This document shows, piece after piece, positions 47,901-62,900 of a stretch of 64,000 bases of DNA. How positions within the stretch are numbered: position 1 is the first letter of the stretch; every line of letters starts with the position of its first letter. The notes under the pieces are model-generated. The model was not told where the DNA came from, searched no databases, and saw nothing but the letters and a program-made list of their open reading frames with translations. The position numbers were made by a program, and so were the translations under genes. The stretch is from the NCBI RefSeq assembly GCF_051020975.1, contig NC_135034.1:8990001-9054000 (forward strand), in the 5' to 3' direction. The stretch is from Osmia lignaria lignaria (taxonomy: Eukaryota; Arthropoda; Insecta; Hymenoptera; Megachilidae).

Positions 47901-50900
47901 TTGGACATGTACATACAGCCATGTGGTTCACCACTAAACACTGAGCTCCAGTGCCACAGGAACCTGGACAGGGATCCGTACACTTTTGCCTCAGGCAAGC
48001 TCTGTTGCTGGTGCACTCGGAATCGATGGTACATTCTGGTCGACAGTTCGGTGGAGTTCCTATGTAATTGTCCATGCACGTGCAGCTTGGCAATTCCGTG
48101 TTACCAAGCACACGACACACAGAGAAGGGACCGCATGGTGATGGGACGCATGGGTTTACACTTTCAGTCATCGCTGAAGAAAGATATATCTGTTATGAAT
48201 CGAATTCCCTGGAATTAACTCTGAAGGTTCAGGACGAGATACTCACGTTGAAGTTTAAAGCATCTCACAAACGGATCACCGGTATGACCTACGTTGCAGC
48301 TGCAAATCGGACTATGATTGATCGCCTCGCATCTCGCATTGATACCGCAAATTCCGGGACAAGGGTCGACGCATTTACGATTCTTGCAAGCGCGATTTGT
48401 AGCACAGTCCGAGCTAACTGTACACTCTGGTCTACAGAATGGTGGCGTACCGACGAACGTGGGCAAACATGAACAAATAGCCTGTCCATTCGATACGCGA
48501 CATTGACTGTTCAGACCGCAGGGCGATGGACTGCAAGGATCAGCTGGTTTCGCTAAAAGAACGTTCACGTTAGATATTGATTAACAATCGATCATCTTCG
48601 AAATCTTCAAGTCCCGAGGACTTACGTGCTTCTTGGACGACATTACACTGAACGAACGGGTCACCGGTGTAACTGAATTGACAAGTGCAGAGTGGAGCGT
48701 GATTGACAACCTGACAGACAGCGTTGTAGCCACAGAATCCTGGACAAGGATTCTGACACTTGGAGTTAACGCAAGCCTGATCGGCTGTGCAATCAGAATT
48801 GATGATGCACTCTGGTCGGCAGCCTTCGTAGGGATTGCCGATGTAATCGGGAAGACATTTACAGGATGCAGCGCCATTCAGTTCGTTACACATCGCGTTC
48901 GACCCGCAGGGTGTTGGTACACACGGAGTAGGTTTCTCTTGAGTGCCTTCCATAGCTAGGGAATCGTTTGATTCTTGTTATATGTTCGTTCATCTTTTCG
49001 AATGGAAGCATTAACACTGAAGCATCGCTTACCTGGTCTTGAAACGCATTGTATAAACGGATCACCAACGAAACCGTAGGAGCAGACACACATCGGTGTG
49101 TGACTAATCACTCGGCACTCGGCGTTTGCACCACAGGAACCTGGGCAAGGGTCACGACACTTCCGATTGATACATGCCAAATGCGTAGAGCATTCGCTGT
49201 TACTGATGCACTCGGGTTTACAATTTGGAGGAGATCCGAGGAATTCGGGCAAACACGAGCAAGATGGTGAATTGTTTACGACTTGGCATCTACTGTTTGG
49301 ACCGCACGGTGATGGGACACATGGGTTCAGAACTTGTGGTTCTTCCGCTGTAGGGGCGATCAAAAACATGTGAGTTTGATGATTACTAATCAATTTTTAA
49401 TGTAATATTGAAATACTCACGTCTTCTAATGCACATCGAGAAGGGATCGCCTGTCAGATCGGGAGAGCAACTGCAGATAGGATTGTGGTTCACGACCACG
49501 CAGTCGGCTCTGATTCCACAAGTACCTGGGCAAGGATCTATGCATTTCTGGTTGTTGCAGGCCATGTTTGATGGACAATCTGAACTGAGAATACACTCGG
49601 GTCTACAATTCGGTGGTGTGTCTAGGTAACCAGGAATACAAGAGCAAACAGCTTGATCGTTTATCTTTCTGCACTGACTGTTAGGTCCGCAAGGCGAGGG
49701 GTTGCACGGGTCTTTAGGTGTTAATACTGTTCACAGATGGAAAATATGGTGAATTAAACGTTGTATAATATAACTGGATGCAATTAAAATATCAATGATT
49801 CAATTATACCTTGAAGAGGAGAGCAAACTACAAATGCATTTCCGGATGTTCCTGGAGGGCAAGTGCAAACTGGAATATGATTAACGACAGAACACACAGC
49901 ATTCTGGCCACAAGTTCCATCGCAAGGGTCGTTACATTTATTCATAATGCAGGCTCTGTCTCTGGAACAGTCTGTGTTCAGAACACATTCTGGACGACAG
50001 CCTAAGTACGGGTCTCCCTGGTATTCCGATAAACAAGTGCAAATTCCATTGAGGCACTGGGTATTAGCTCCGCAATTGGCACACGAATCCACTGGTCTCT
50101 CTTCTTGTACTAGATCAATGGAATGTTACAAGTAGTATCTAAAGTATGAAAATAAAACGAAGGATTTGATGAACGATAGATACCTGGAGCAAATGAACAT
50201 CTAACGAAAGGATCGCCAGAGAATCCTTCAGGACATGTACAGATTGGAGTGTGATTGATTACTGAACACTGAGCACCTACACCGCAGACTCCTTCACAAG
50301 GATAACGACACTTCTTCTGAATACAAGCCTGATTGCTAGGGCACTCTGAATTTCTTATGCACTCTGGTCTACAATTTGGTGGGGTACCCATGTAATCTGC
50401 TAAACAGGCACACGAGGCCTGTCCATTTATGTTGCGACATTCTGAGTAGGGTCCACATGGCGAGGACGCGCATGGGTACGATGGTACAGGTACAGGTTTG
50501 TCCACTACAATGAACATTTAAAAATTAAATCTATTTTCTCTTAAAACAAATCAGAATTTAGTAGATATACTCTGAGACTCACTTGGTATATCGAAACAGG
50601 AAACTAATGGATCACCAGTGAATCCTGGCTGACAGGAGCATATTGCTCTATGATTAATCGTTTCACACCTGGTGTGGGAACCACACGATCCAGGACAAGG
50701 GTCGCTACACTTTTGGTTGATACAAGCAAGATTGAAAGCGCACTCGGCGCTTACTGTACATTCGGGTCTGCAAGCTGGTGGGCTGCCTATGAATTCGGGT
50801 AGACAGGAACAAACTGATTGTCCATTGATTGCTCTGCACTGACTGTTAGGTCCGCAGGGAGATGGATTGCAAGGACGGCTGATTGATTGCTCGATTTCTA

Positions 50901-53900
50901 TAAAGCATTAACCAGTGGATATTGTCTTTAAAGTTGAAAAAAATGTCTCATTTTTCAGGAGTATAAAACGTACCTGGCTGAATAGGTAAACAGAGGACAA
51001 AAGCATTGCCTGTATGCCTAGGATAACACTCGCATACCGGCAAGTGATTGATAACGTGACATTCAGCGTTGCGACCGCAAGTTCCAGGGCAGGGATTCCT
51101 GCATCTGTTGTTCATACAAGCCTGATTCGAAGGACAGTCGGTGTTCAGGAGGCACTCTGGTCGGCATCCTTCGTAGGGGTTACCGATGTAATTTGAAAGA
51201 CAGGTGCACGAGCCTGCGCCATTCAGTTCTTTGCAAATGGCATTAGAACCGCAAGGAGATGGATTGCAGGGATCGACAGGTGTAGGTATATTTGTAGCTG
51301 TAAAGTCGAATGTTCATGATTCATATTATATCAAGGTGTAGGCGAATAAACGTTTTCAAATTATAATATTCTTACGATCTTTGAAGACACACTGAGTGAA
51401 CGGATCACCAGTGTAACCACTCAAACAGGTGCACATTGGGGTGTGACTGACAACGTGACAATTGGCACTAGCTCCACAGGATCCTATGCAAGGGTCCTTA
51501 CACTTCTGATTGATACATGCTAACTGGCTAGGACATTCGCTGTTGCTGACACACTCGGGCCTACAATTTGGTGGGCTGCCAGTGAATTCTGGCATGCACG
51601 AGCACGAGGGTGAATTGTTGATGACCTGACACTGGGAATTCGGACCGCAAGGTGATGGCTGGCAAGGGTCTACTACTGGTTCTTCCACTGAAATAAACAA
51701 AGGTGTCATTTCTGCGTACATGGAACAGCTGATGATCTTCACATTCGATGAATTATTTAAGAAGGCAGTGATTTCTTACGGAAGGGCATGCATTGGACAA
51801 ATGGGTCCCCGGTGTATCGCAATGGGCAACTGCATATGGGATTGTGATTGACAACGTGGCACTGGGCTTCAATTCCGCAAGTTCCTGGACAGGGATCGAT
51901 ACACCTTTGGTTACTACAGGCCTCGTTTTGCGGACAATCTGTGCTCACTATGCACTCGGATCTACACGTGGGTGGGCTTCCTAGGAATCCTCTGATGCAC
52001 GAGCAAACTGCCTGACCATTCACAACGCGACATTCGCTGTTAGGTCCGCAGGGTGTTGGGCTACACGGATTGACGGGTGTCATATCTAATGAAAATAAAA
52101 TCATGGAGTTATTCTTTGCTTTGGTAAGAAACGGTATGCAGCAGATGATTGACTACCTTGCAGAGGGGTGCACTGACTAAACGCGTTGCCGGTCATGTTC
52201 CCAGGACAGCTGCACATTGGGACGTGATTGATAACTGTACAAATGGCACTGATACCACAAGTTCCTGGACAGGGGTCCATACACTTGTTACGCAAACAGG
52301 CTCGGTCACGAGAGCAGTCTGAGTTTAGGACACACTCGGGTCGACATCCTAGATACGGGTTCCCTTGGAATTCTGCCAGGCAGATGCAAACGCCATTCGA
52401 GCATTCTGCATTGGGACCGCAGGGTGATGGGGTACATTCGTCTTCTACTGGTGCTGGAGCGGCTGTAAAGGCAAATAACTTGTAATAATATTCTACAGGT
52501 TTCGTGTTGATACGGTACGGTAGATCAGAAGAGAGTGATGCGTTCTTACGTATAGCTAGAAGTAATTGACACAGAGTAAATGGATTCCCGGTGAAACCTT
52601 CGGGACAGTTACACACGGGAATATGGTTAACGACAGCGCAAACGGCACCGGAGCCACAGGAACCAGGACAAGGGTCCCTGCATCTCATATTTATACAGGC
52701 CATGTCACTCTGACATTCAGAATTAATCGTGCACTCGGGTCTGCAGTTGGGTGGTTGACCAATGTAGCCTCCTAAGCAACTACAAGCAGCCGAACCACGG
52801 ACATTCCTGCACTGCGCGAAATTACCACAAGGTGATGGTACACACGGGTCTTTCTCCACTGGTCCAGGGACCATAGCAGCTAAAAATTGGGACGAATCTC
52901 GTTAACCTTCATCTTACTGGTGCAAACAATTATAATATTATGTGCGACTGGTAAAACATTGTTCTTACGTGGAATTGGTGTACAAGTGGTGAAGGGATCT
53001 CCACTATATCCTGGCATACAACTACAGATAGGACTGTGATTAATCACAATGCATTTGGTGTTCAAACCACAGGGGCTCGGGCACGGGTTCACGCATTTGT
53101 AATCCTGGCAGGCAAGTTGGGTGGGACACTCGGAGCTAGCTACGCACTCGGGTCTACAAGCAGGTGGAGTGCCAACGTAGGTGGGCAGGCAGGAGCATAC
53201 AGCCTGACCAGATACCTCTTTGCACTGGCTGTTGGGTCCACAGGGTGACGGGCTACAGACGTTCTCTTTCGGGACTATTACTGAGGAGCAAGGTGCATTT
53301 CGTTAATAATTTCCTTGAGGACGTAAGGTCTGTTCTTTTGGAGTACTGTTCTGACATTTTGTCAACGCTAGACTTCATTGAGAACTTGATAACTCTAAAT
53401 TAAATACAAAGATGTCGAAACAATATTCCAAAAGAACTTGACCCACGAGCATTAGCAATTAGACGAATAAAAGTGTTTCAGATTTTTAGAAAAATGTAAT
53501 TAGACTTAGTTTCGGGCATAATCGATTCAACTTACTATCCATGGTACATATGACAAATGGGTCCCCAGTAAAACCGGGTCTACAGTTGCAGAGGGGTTGG
53601 TGGTTAACGACTGCGCACTCGGCATTCTGACCGCAGGTTCCAGGACATGGGTCTTGGCATTTGTTTCTGACACACATTTTGCTGGACGGGCAATCAGGGT
53701 TAATGACGCACTCGGGTCTACATCCTACGTAAGGGTTGCCAATGTATTCAGGGGGGCAATAACATATCCCGACACCGTCTCGTTCTCTGCACAATGCGTT
53801 TGTGCCACAAACACCTTCGGCGCAGGGTGAGGGTTCCGGGTCACGAACTAGAACAATGAAAAATTACAAAGATTAGTTTGTTACGAAAATAATTACGAGC

Positions 53901-56900
53901 ACGCTTTATATTCTCCGGTTCCTTACTTATTACTGAGCAACGCGTGTATGGGTCGCCCGTGAAACCGGTCGGACAGACACAATTGGCTATGTGGTAAGTC
54001 ACGTAACACTCTGCACTTTCGCCACAGAGACCTGGGCAAGGGTCCATGCACTTTTGTCGAACGCACGTTTGGTGGCTGGGGCACTCGGAGCTTGAGATGC
54101 ACTCGGGTCTGCAGTTGGGCGGGTTTCCTTCGTATTCGGGCAGACAGGTACAGGACGGGATGTTATTTACCACTTGGCATTGAGAGTACGGGCCGCAGGG
54201 TGACGGTTGGCAAGGGTTCGTGGGCACTATTACTTCTTCTACGGAAAAGTACATTTCCATCGTTACCAAGTGACCTATATATAATCTACAACGTTATTTG
54301 TTCGTCGCCTTACTGATCATTTCACATCTGACGAAGGGATCCCCTGTGTAACGCTCTGGGCAAGAACACACGGGGTTGTGGTTCACCACCAGGCATGTTG
54401 CCTGAACACCGCACGTTCCTGGACACGGATCTCTGCACTTCTGGTTTACGCAAGCTTGACTCTTAGGACAATCAGAACTAATTGTACATTCTGGTCTGCA
54501 TAAAGGTGGTGTTCCAAGGTAATCTGGGACACATGTACACACGGCTTGGTCGTTCACCTCTCTACATATGCTGTTTTGACCACAGGGGGATGGATTGCAT
54601 GGTCTAGTCGTTGTGGGCACTGCGATTCAATAATTTCAAAATTATCAAAACGCTTAAAATATGATATTGACTATGAAATATAACCGACGTTTAAGAAACA
54701 GGAAAGTAATGTGTACCTCGTATAGGCGAACATAGAACTAAGGCGTTTCCACTAGTTTGTGGAGGACAACTGCACATAGGCGTGTGATTGATGACATTGC
54801 ACACAGCATTTTGTGCACAAGCTCCTGGGCAAGGGTTAACGCACTTGTTCCTGATGCAAGCTTTTTCGCTAGAGCAGTCTGTACTGAGCACGCATTCAGG
54901 GCGACAACCAACGTATGGATCTCCAAAATATTCGGGTAAACAAGTGCAAATGCCATTGTTGCATCGAGCGTTTGGTCCACATGGAGAACTACTGCATGGG
55001 TCTGTCACAGGTTCTTCGACAGCTGTTTAAGTATTATAATTCGATTAAAAAAACTGTCTAGGTTTTATCTTTCTTAAAGAAAGATAACTTACGCATTGGT
55101 TTGAGCTGACAAATATTAAAAGGATCTCCTGTATATCCCTCCAGACAGGTGCAAATTGGAACGTGATTATGAACAATACAGACACTGTTCAAACCACAGG
55201 ATCCTGGACAGGGATCCTGACACTTCTCACGTATGCAGGCCTGATTTCTGGGACAATCGGTGTTGGTAACACATTCTGGACGGCAATTTGGTGGAACACC
55301 AACGTAGTTCACCAAACAGGAACACGAGGGAGAACCATTGATGGCGCGACATTGAGAATTTGGTCCGCAAGGTGAGTTAATACAGGGATCAACCGGTGTT
55401 TCGACAACAGCAGTGGCTAAAATGGTACAATTAACTTTATCTTTCTCAAATGTTTCGGCAATTGAAGCAACATAAATGTCGAAACATTGTGCTTACGTGG
55501 ACTGTAGAAACAGTAGGTGAATGGGTCGCCAGTGAACCCTGGCTTGCAACTGCAAACTGGACTGTGGTTCACGACTCTACAGGTACTCTGTTGACCACAA
55601 GAGTTGGGACAAGGATCAACGCACTTATTATTCCTACATGCAAGGGTCAGTGGACAGTCAGAGTTAACACTGCATTCTGGTCTGCAATTAGGGGGTGTTC
55701 CAATATAATTTGGCATACAGGAACACGTAGCTTGACCGTTTGTCTGTCTACATTGACTGTAGGGTCCACAGGGTGATGGTTCGCAAGGATTGACAACGTT
55801 AGGTTCAGGCACTGTAAAAAGGTTATCGATTACCAATCTGATTGATCATTTGTTCGCGTTTAGATCGTTCTCATCGAATATTGTCTTACGTGGTTCTCGC
55901 ATAGGGTTGCAGTAGACGAAAGGATCGCCAGTGTATCGTTCAAAGCAACTGCAGGTAGCTGCATGATTGATCGCATAACACTGAGCATTCTGACCACAAG
56001 TTCCAGGACATGGGTCTCTACACTTGGACCTGATGCAAGCTTGAGTGGATGGACAGTCAGAACTGAGGGTGCACTCAGGTCTGCACCCTTCGTAAGGGTT
56101 ACCGATGTAGTCGTTCTGACAAGAACAGGAAGCTGAATTTTGTTGCACCCGACATATCGCATTTGCACCGCACGGCGATGGGGTGCAGGGATCCGGTCTA
56201 CTGACTTGAACGTCGACTAGAAATATGCAAATGCCATGTTAATATCTTGATCCGTTATAAAAATAGGAACGTTCAAAATGTAAAGATTCTTACATTGCTG
56301 TGGTACACACTGTGTAAACGGATCACCTGTGTAACCATTCGTGCAAGCACACATTGGTGTGTGGCTAACAACGTTACAAACCGCGTTCAGACCGCAGGAA
56401 TTTACACAAGGATCTCGACATTTCTGATTGATGCACGCTTGTTGATTAGGACACTCGCTGTTGCTGACGCATTCGGGACGACAGTTTGGTGGTGATCCTA
56501 TGAATTCTTGAAGACACGAACAGGATGGTTGATCGTTGACCACCTGGCACTGTGCGTTAGGACCACAGGGGGATGGTTGACATGGATCGATTGGTGGTTG
56601 TGGTCTCTCAGCTTCAAAGTTCAGAAAAATCTTATTAATCTTAGCGGAATTAAATGAAGTAATCTTTCGACGTTAAGTTAAAAAATTAATCCTTACGCAT
56701 TGGATAACACCTGACGAATGGGTCACCGGTCATTCTTTCTTGACAGGTGCATACAGGATTGTGGTTAACGACATTACACGCTGTGTTAACACCACAGCTT
56801 CCGAAACAGGGGTTTTGACATTTTTGATTGGTACACGCTTCGTTTAGTGGACAGTCTGAACTAACTACACACTCAGGTCTGCAAGTAGGTGGTGCACCAA

Positions 56901-59900
56901 TGTATCCGCTTATGCAGGAGCATACAGCTTGCATGTTGTTTTGTCTACATTGGCTATTGGGTCCACATGGCGATGGATTGCAAGGGTCACTAACCGTTGT
57001 TACTAAAAGCGATTCAAGAATATTTATGATAACGATCCTTTTCCTGACTTTTCGATTGTATTCAAATAGTTCAATTACCTTGGACGGGAGAACATAGCAC
57101 GAAAGCGTTTCCTGCCATTCCCGAAGGACAACTGCACATGGGCACGTGGTTGAACACGTTGCACAAAGCATTCAGTCCGCAAACACTGGTGCAAGGATCA
57201 ACGCACTTGTTTCGAACGCAAGCTCGCGTGGTTGGACATTCGTTGCTTAGGACACACTCTGGTCTACAGCCAGAAAATGGGTCACCAAAGAACTCTGGCA
57301 AACAGCTGCAGACGCCATTGTCGCAACGAGCGTTCGATCCACAAGGCGAAGATGCACATGGATCAATTTCGACTGGACGAACTGTAACGTCTTGATGTTA
57401 GCACGGAATTGAAACTTGCAATTTCGAAAAGAAGAAGGTTAAATCTTACGTGGTTCTATGAAGCAGTTGGTGAAAGGATCTCCGGTGTAACCAGGAGGAC
57501 AAGTACAAGTTGGTACATGATTGATAACACTGCACTGAGCTTGAAATGCACACGAACCAGGACAAGGGTCTCTGCATCTTTGTTGCATACAAGCTTGATT
57601 GGGTGTGCAGTCTGAGTTAATGGTACATTCAGGACGACAATTTGGCGGACTTCCGGTGTACGGGGGTAAACAGGAACAAGATGGTACTCCACCAATGTCC
57701 CGACATTCTGAATAAGCACCGCATGGAGATGGAATGCATGGGTCTTTTGAAATGACGTCGCTTTGACCAGGCGGTGTTACTAAAATTGTTGATTATAATT
57801 TATTATCTTATCGTGGCTATTAATTACTAAATTAGACAAAATAAAACGAGTCATGTTACTTACACGGAATGGGGAAGCAGACGGTGAAAGGATCACCAGT
57901 GTATCCTCTCGAACAACTACAGAGGGGTGTATGATTGATCACCCTGCACTCTGTATTTTGTCCACAAGAAGATGGACAGGGATTTTCGCATTTCTGTCTC
58001 TTACATGCTCTATCAGAGGGACATTCCGAGCTTGTAACACATTCTGGTCTGCAAGATGGAGGTGTACCCATGTAATTTGGTAGGCAAGAGCAAACTGCCA
58101 CTTGATTTACTACCCTGCATTGACTATTCGGTCCACATTGAGCATTGCCACATGGATCAGTGACACTGATATCAGAATCTGGGAAATATTCTTGATTAAT
58201 TTTAACATTCGATATTCAATGGGTTGTTGAGGGTGTAACTAGACTTACCAACTGGTTGAATGGAACAATATCGATAAGGATCACCGGTGTAACTAGGATA
58301 ACACGAACAAGACGCTCGGTGGTTGATTACGCGACATTCAGCATTGGTTCCACAAGTTCCTGGACAAGGATCGACGCATTTCGAACCGATGCAAGCTCGA
58401 ATGGGCGAACAATCAGAGTCTAGGACACATTCTGGTCTGCATCCTTCGTAAGGATTTCCTAGGTAACTCGGAAGACAAGTGCAGGAGCCTGCCTCGTTTC
58501 TTTCGGTACATTGTGCATTAGGACCGCAAGGAGAAGGTAAGCATGGATTCACTTTCATCGTGGTGTCTTCGACTAGAAATGATAAATGACATTATCGAAT
58601 AGTCTAATGGATACATTCTGAAATTCTGAAGATAATAGTGTTCCAAAAATCTTACTGGGCCTGATGAAGCATTGGGTGAACGGATCACCAGTGTATCCTA
58701 TATCACAGTAGCACATTGGAGTGTGGCTGACTGTTCGACACTGAGCGTTTGTCCCACAGGATCCAATGCAAGGATCTTTGCATTTCTGATTTATACACGC
58801 TTGATGGCTAGGACATTCACTGTTGCTGATACACTCAGGTCTACAATTCGGCGGGGTTCCAATGAAATCGGGTAAACAGGTGCAAGAGGGTGAGTTTCCT
58901 GAGATTTGACACTGAGCATTGGGTCCGCAAGGTGATGGCTGGCAAACGTTTATGGGTTCTGGTGGTACTGGTGCTATAAATTTTATTATTTAAACAATTG
59001 AGTATCATTGCTAAATAATATTTGCGTGATAATAAAGGAAACTTACGAAGTGGAATGCATCTAACAAACGGATCTCCTGTGAATCCTTCAGGGCAATGGC
59101 ATATAGGATTGCGATTTGCTACTGTGCAACGGGCACTTACGCCACACGAGCCGATACAAGGATCTCTACACTTTTGATTACTACAAATCTGGTTGAGAGG
59201 ACACTCAGAACTAACTATACACTCTGGACGACAATTTGGCGGATTTCCTAAGTAACCTGGTACACAGCTACAGATCGCTTGGTCATTGTTTTGTCGACAC
59301 TGGCTGTTAGGTCCGCAAGGTGATGGGTTGCACGGAGTAAATAGAAGATTGACTATCAAGAAATCATCAAGTATAAACATATAATCTTATTCAGTCTTTT
59401 GAAACTTGACTGCCAAAGTGGTAATACAAAATGCTAAAATATACCTGCATGGGGATGACAGTATGCGAATGCATTCCCTTCGAAACCAACTGGACAGCTG
59501 CACATGGGTACATGATTGATCACGTTGCATATCGCATTGCTGGCACAAGTACCGATACAAGGATCTTCGCACTTGTTCCTGACACAGGCTTTATCACGAG
59601 GACAATCATTGTTCAGCACACACTCTGGTCGACAACCAAGAGTAGAGTCTCCATAGTATTCGGGTAAGCACGAACAAATTCCATTGTCACATTGAGCATT
59701 CGGTCCACAAGGAGATGGATTGCATAAATCTACCTCAGCTTCGGCTAATTTAAAAAGTTTCATACTATAATACATCGGTAGCAATATTTAGAAATAAATG
59801 GTGGAACACAATTACTCACGAGGTCTAATCTGTTGATTGCAATTACTGAAAGGATCTCCAGTGTATCCTTCGATACAGGAACACATGGGTACATGATTGA

Positions 59901-62900
59901 ACACCGTGCATTGAGCATTAAAACCGCATGATCCTGGACAAGGATCTCTACACCTTTCCTGAATGCAAGCCTGATTACTGGGACATTCTGAATTGATGGT
60001 ACATTCTGGTCGGCAATTTGGTGGACTGCCGCGATAATTTGGTAAGCAAGTGCATGCTGGAGTCTGGCCTACGTTCTGGCAAATAGCGTTGGGACCACAG
60101 GGCGATGGTGAACACGGGTCTCTTGGCACTGCTGGCGCAGTTTCCACAGGAGCTTGTTGGAGAACATTGTTCGTTAATATCGTCAATTTTAATTATAAAT
60201 CATGCGTTTCAGATATAAGAATGAATTGAAGCTTTAATTCGTACCAGGAGCAGGGAAACAGGCGGTGAATGGATCACCAGTGAATCCATTGTTGCAGAAA
60301 CAAATGGGACTGTGATTAATAATCCTGCAGTTGGCGTTTACTCCGCACGAGTTGGGACATGGGTCGACGCACTTTTGATTCACGCAAGCTCGAGTCAAAG
60401 GACACTCGGTGCTGGCCACGCACTCGGGTCTACAATTTGGTGGACTGCCGATGTAAGAGGAGAGACAAGAGCAGACTGCTTGGTTGTTGTTCACGCGACA
60501 TTCGCTGTTTGGTCCGCAGGGTGAAGGGTTGCATAGATTTACTATCACATCCGCTTTTAACAAGTGATAGAAGGGTTATATATTTGTTAAGAATCACTTG
60601 GATCATTTAATAATGAAAAGAATCAATCCTTACGGTTCATTGGACTTAGACTGCAATATTTAAACGGATCGCCCGTGTATCCTTGAATACAAGTGCATAC
60701 TGGTAAATGATTTACAGCATTGCACATAGCATTCTGTCCACAAGCACCAGGACAAGGATCTTGACATTTCGATCTCACGCACGCTAAATTCGCCGAGCAG
60801 TCGGAATTCACCACGCATTCTGGTCTACAACCCTCGTAAGGGTTTCCGATATAATCGGGTAAACAAGAACACGCGCCTGCATTTCCTGACACTCTGCAAA
60901 CCGCGTTAGCGCCACAAGGTGTTGGCGTGCAAGGTGTGGGTCTTTCATCGGCAACTATACAGAAATGGTTCGCAAATAATGAACATAGTTATAAGCAAAT
61001 TCAATGTTCTGATTAAATCAAAGGGAGAGAACTTACTTTGAAGAGGAGTACATTGAGCAAAAGGATCTCCCGTAAAGCCCGAACGACAAGAACACATTGG
61101 AGTATGACTGAACATGCTACATTCAGCATTAGCTCCACACAAACCGGGACAAGGATTCCTGCACTTCTGATTGATACAAGCCTCGCGAATAGGGCACTCA
61201 CTGTTACTAACACATTCGGGTCTACAATTCGGTGGCGATCCTGTGAATTCTGGCAAACAAGAGCACGAAGGTGCTTGATTCACCACTTGACACTGAGCGT
61301 TTGGACCGCATGGTGATGGGTAACACGGATTGATCGGTTCTGGAGACATTTCAACTACGGAAGAAATAAAATGATCAGAAGTAGTAGAAAATTTCTGAAT
61401 CAAAATCAGATAGTTCATCTGTTAATTTTCTATCGAATCTCACCTATATTTGTGCAAGCAGCGAAAGGATCGCCAGTTAAACCTTGGGGACACCTGCAAA
61501 TAGGGTTGTGATTCACCACAGAGCACTCTGCTCTCAAACCACAGGTTCCTGGACAAGGATCTCTACATTTCTGGTTGATGCAAGCTTTCGATAATTCGCA
61601 ATCAGAACTAACGACACATTCTGGTCGACACATAGGTGGATTCCCTGTGAAACCTTCTATACACTTGCAAACTGGGATTCCGTTCACTTCTTGACAATGA
61701 CTGTTCGGTCCACACGGTGATGGGGAGCATGGATTTGTAACTACGTCTTCTAATATGGGAATAGAAGAATTAGATTAAATTAAATTCTTTTAAATCGTAT
61801 CAAAAAATATTAAGAAGAAAATATTGTACCCTGTACTGGAGAACAAGAAACGAAAGCGTTTCCTGACATTCCAGCTGGGCAGCTGCACATGGGAACGTGA
61901 TTGATTGTTTGACACTGTGCGTTTTGTCCGCATGTTCCTATGCACGGATCAACGCATTTGTTTCTTATGCACGCTCTGTCACGAAGACAATCGTTGTTCA
62001 TGATACATTCAGGACGACAACCACTGTAGGGATCTCCTTGAAATTCTGGAAGACACGTGCAAACACCATCGCGACAAAGGGCATTTGCCCCACATGGTGA
62101 AGGGTTGCAAGGGTCTGTCAATGGTTCTATGGCTGTAATTTCAGAAATTTAACTTCAGAATTTAAGTTTGATATATGATAAAAGCCAGTAGGAAAAGAGG
62201 TCTTACGAATAATTGGTTTCGGCACACAACTGCTGAAAGGATCTCCAGTGTATCCTTCAGGACAAGAACAAATTGGTACGTGATTGAGAACAGTACATCT
62301 GGCTCCGAAACCACAAGATCCTGGACAAGGATCCGAGCACTTTTCTCTGACACAAGCGAGTGCACTGGCACATTCAGCATTTATCGTGCATTCTGGTCTG
62401 CAATTAGGTGGAGCGCCAATGTACGGGGTTGAACAAGAGCAAGAAGGATTGCCAGCAATGTTTCTGCATTGAGAGTATGGTCCACAGGGTGATGGTAGGC
62501 AAGGATCTTGTTCAGCTGGTCTTACTGCCTCTGGTGGAGGACCTGCAGAGTTTGAAAATGAATGCAAACAGTCCCAAACAACTCTGTGTTTCATAAAACA
62601 CTCGTATAAATACACACGTGGAATAGGGAAGCAGATCGTGAACGCGTCTCCTGTGAAACCTTGCTGACAAGAACAGATTGGACTGTGATTGATGACATTG
62701 CAAATTGTATTTCTTCCACAAGGATCAGGACAAGGATCAGTGCACTTCTGGTTAACGCATACGCGATTCGAAGGACACTCTGCGCTCGTCACGCACTCTG
62801 GTCTGCATCCAGGTGGAGATCCAAGGTAGTTTGGCAAACAGGAGCAAACTGCTTGTCCATTGTTTTCTCGACAGACACTGTTGGATCCACAGGGTGATGG

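Noticed and set aside
35071..62472. Many plus-strand and out-of-frame ORFs across 34-64 kb
   Set aside because: They are shadows of the cysteine-rich dumpy exons on the minus strand and have no independent splice or domain support.
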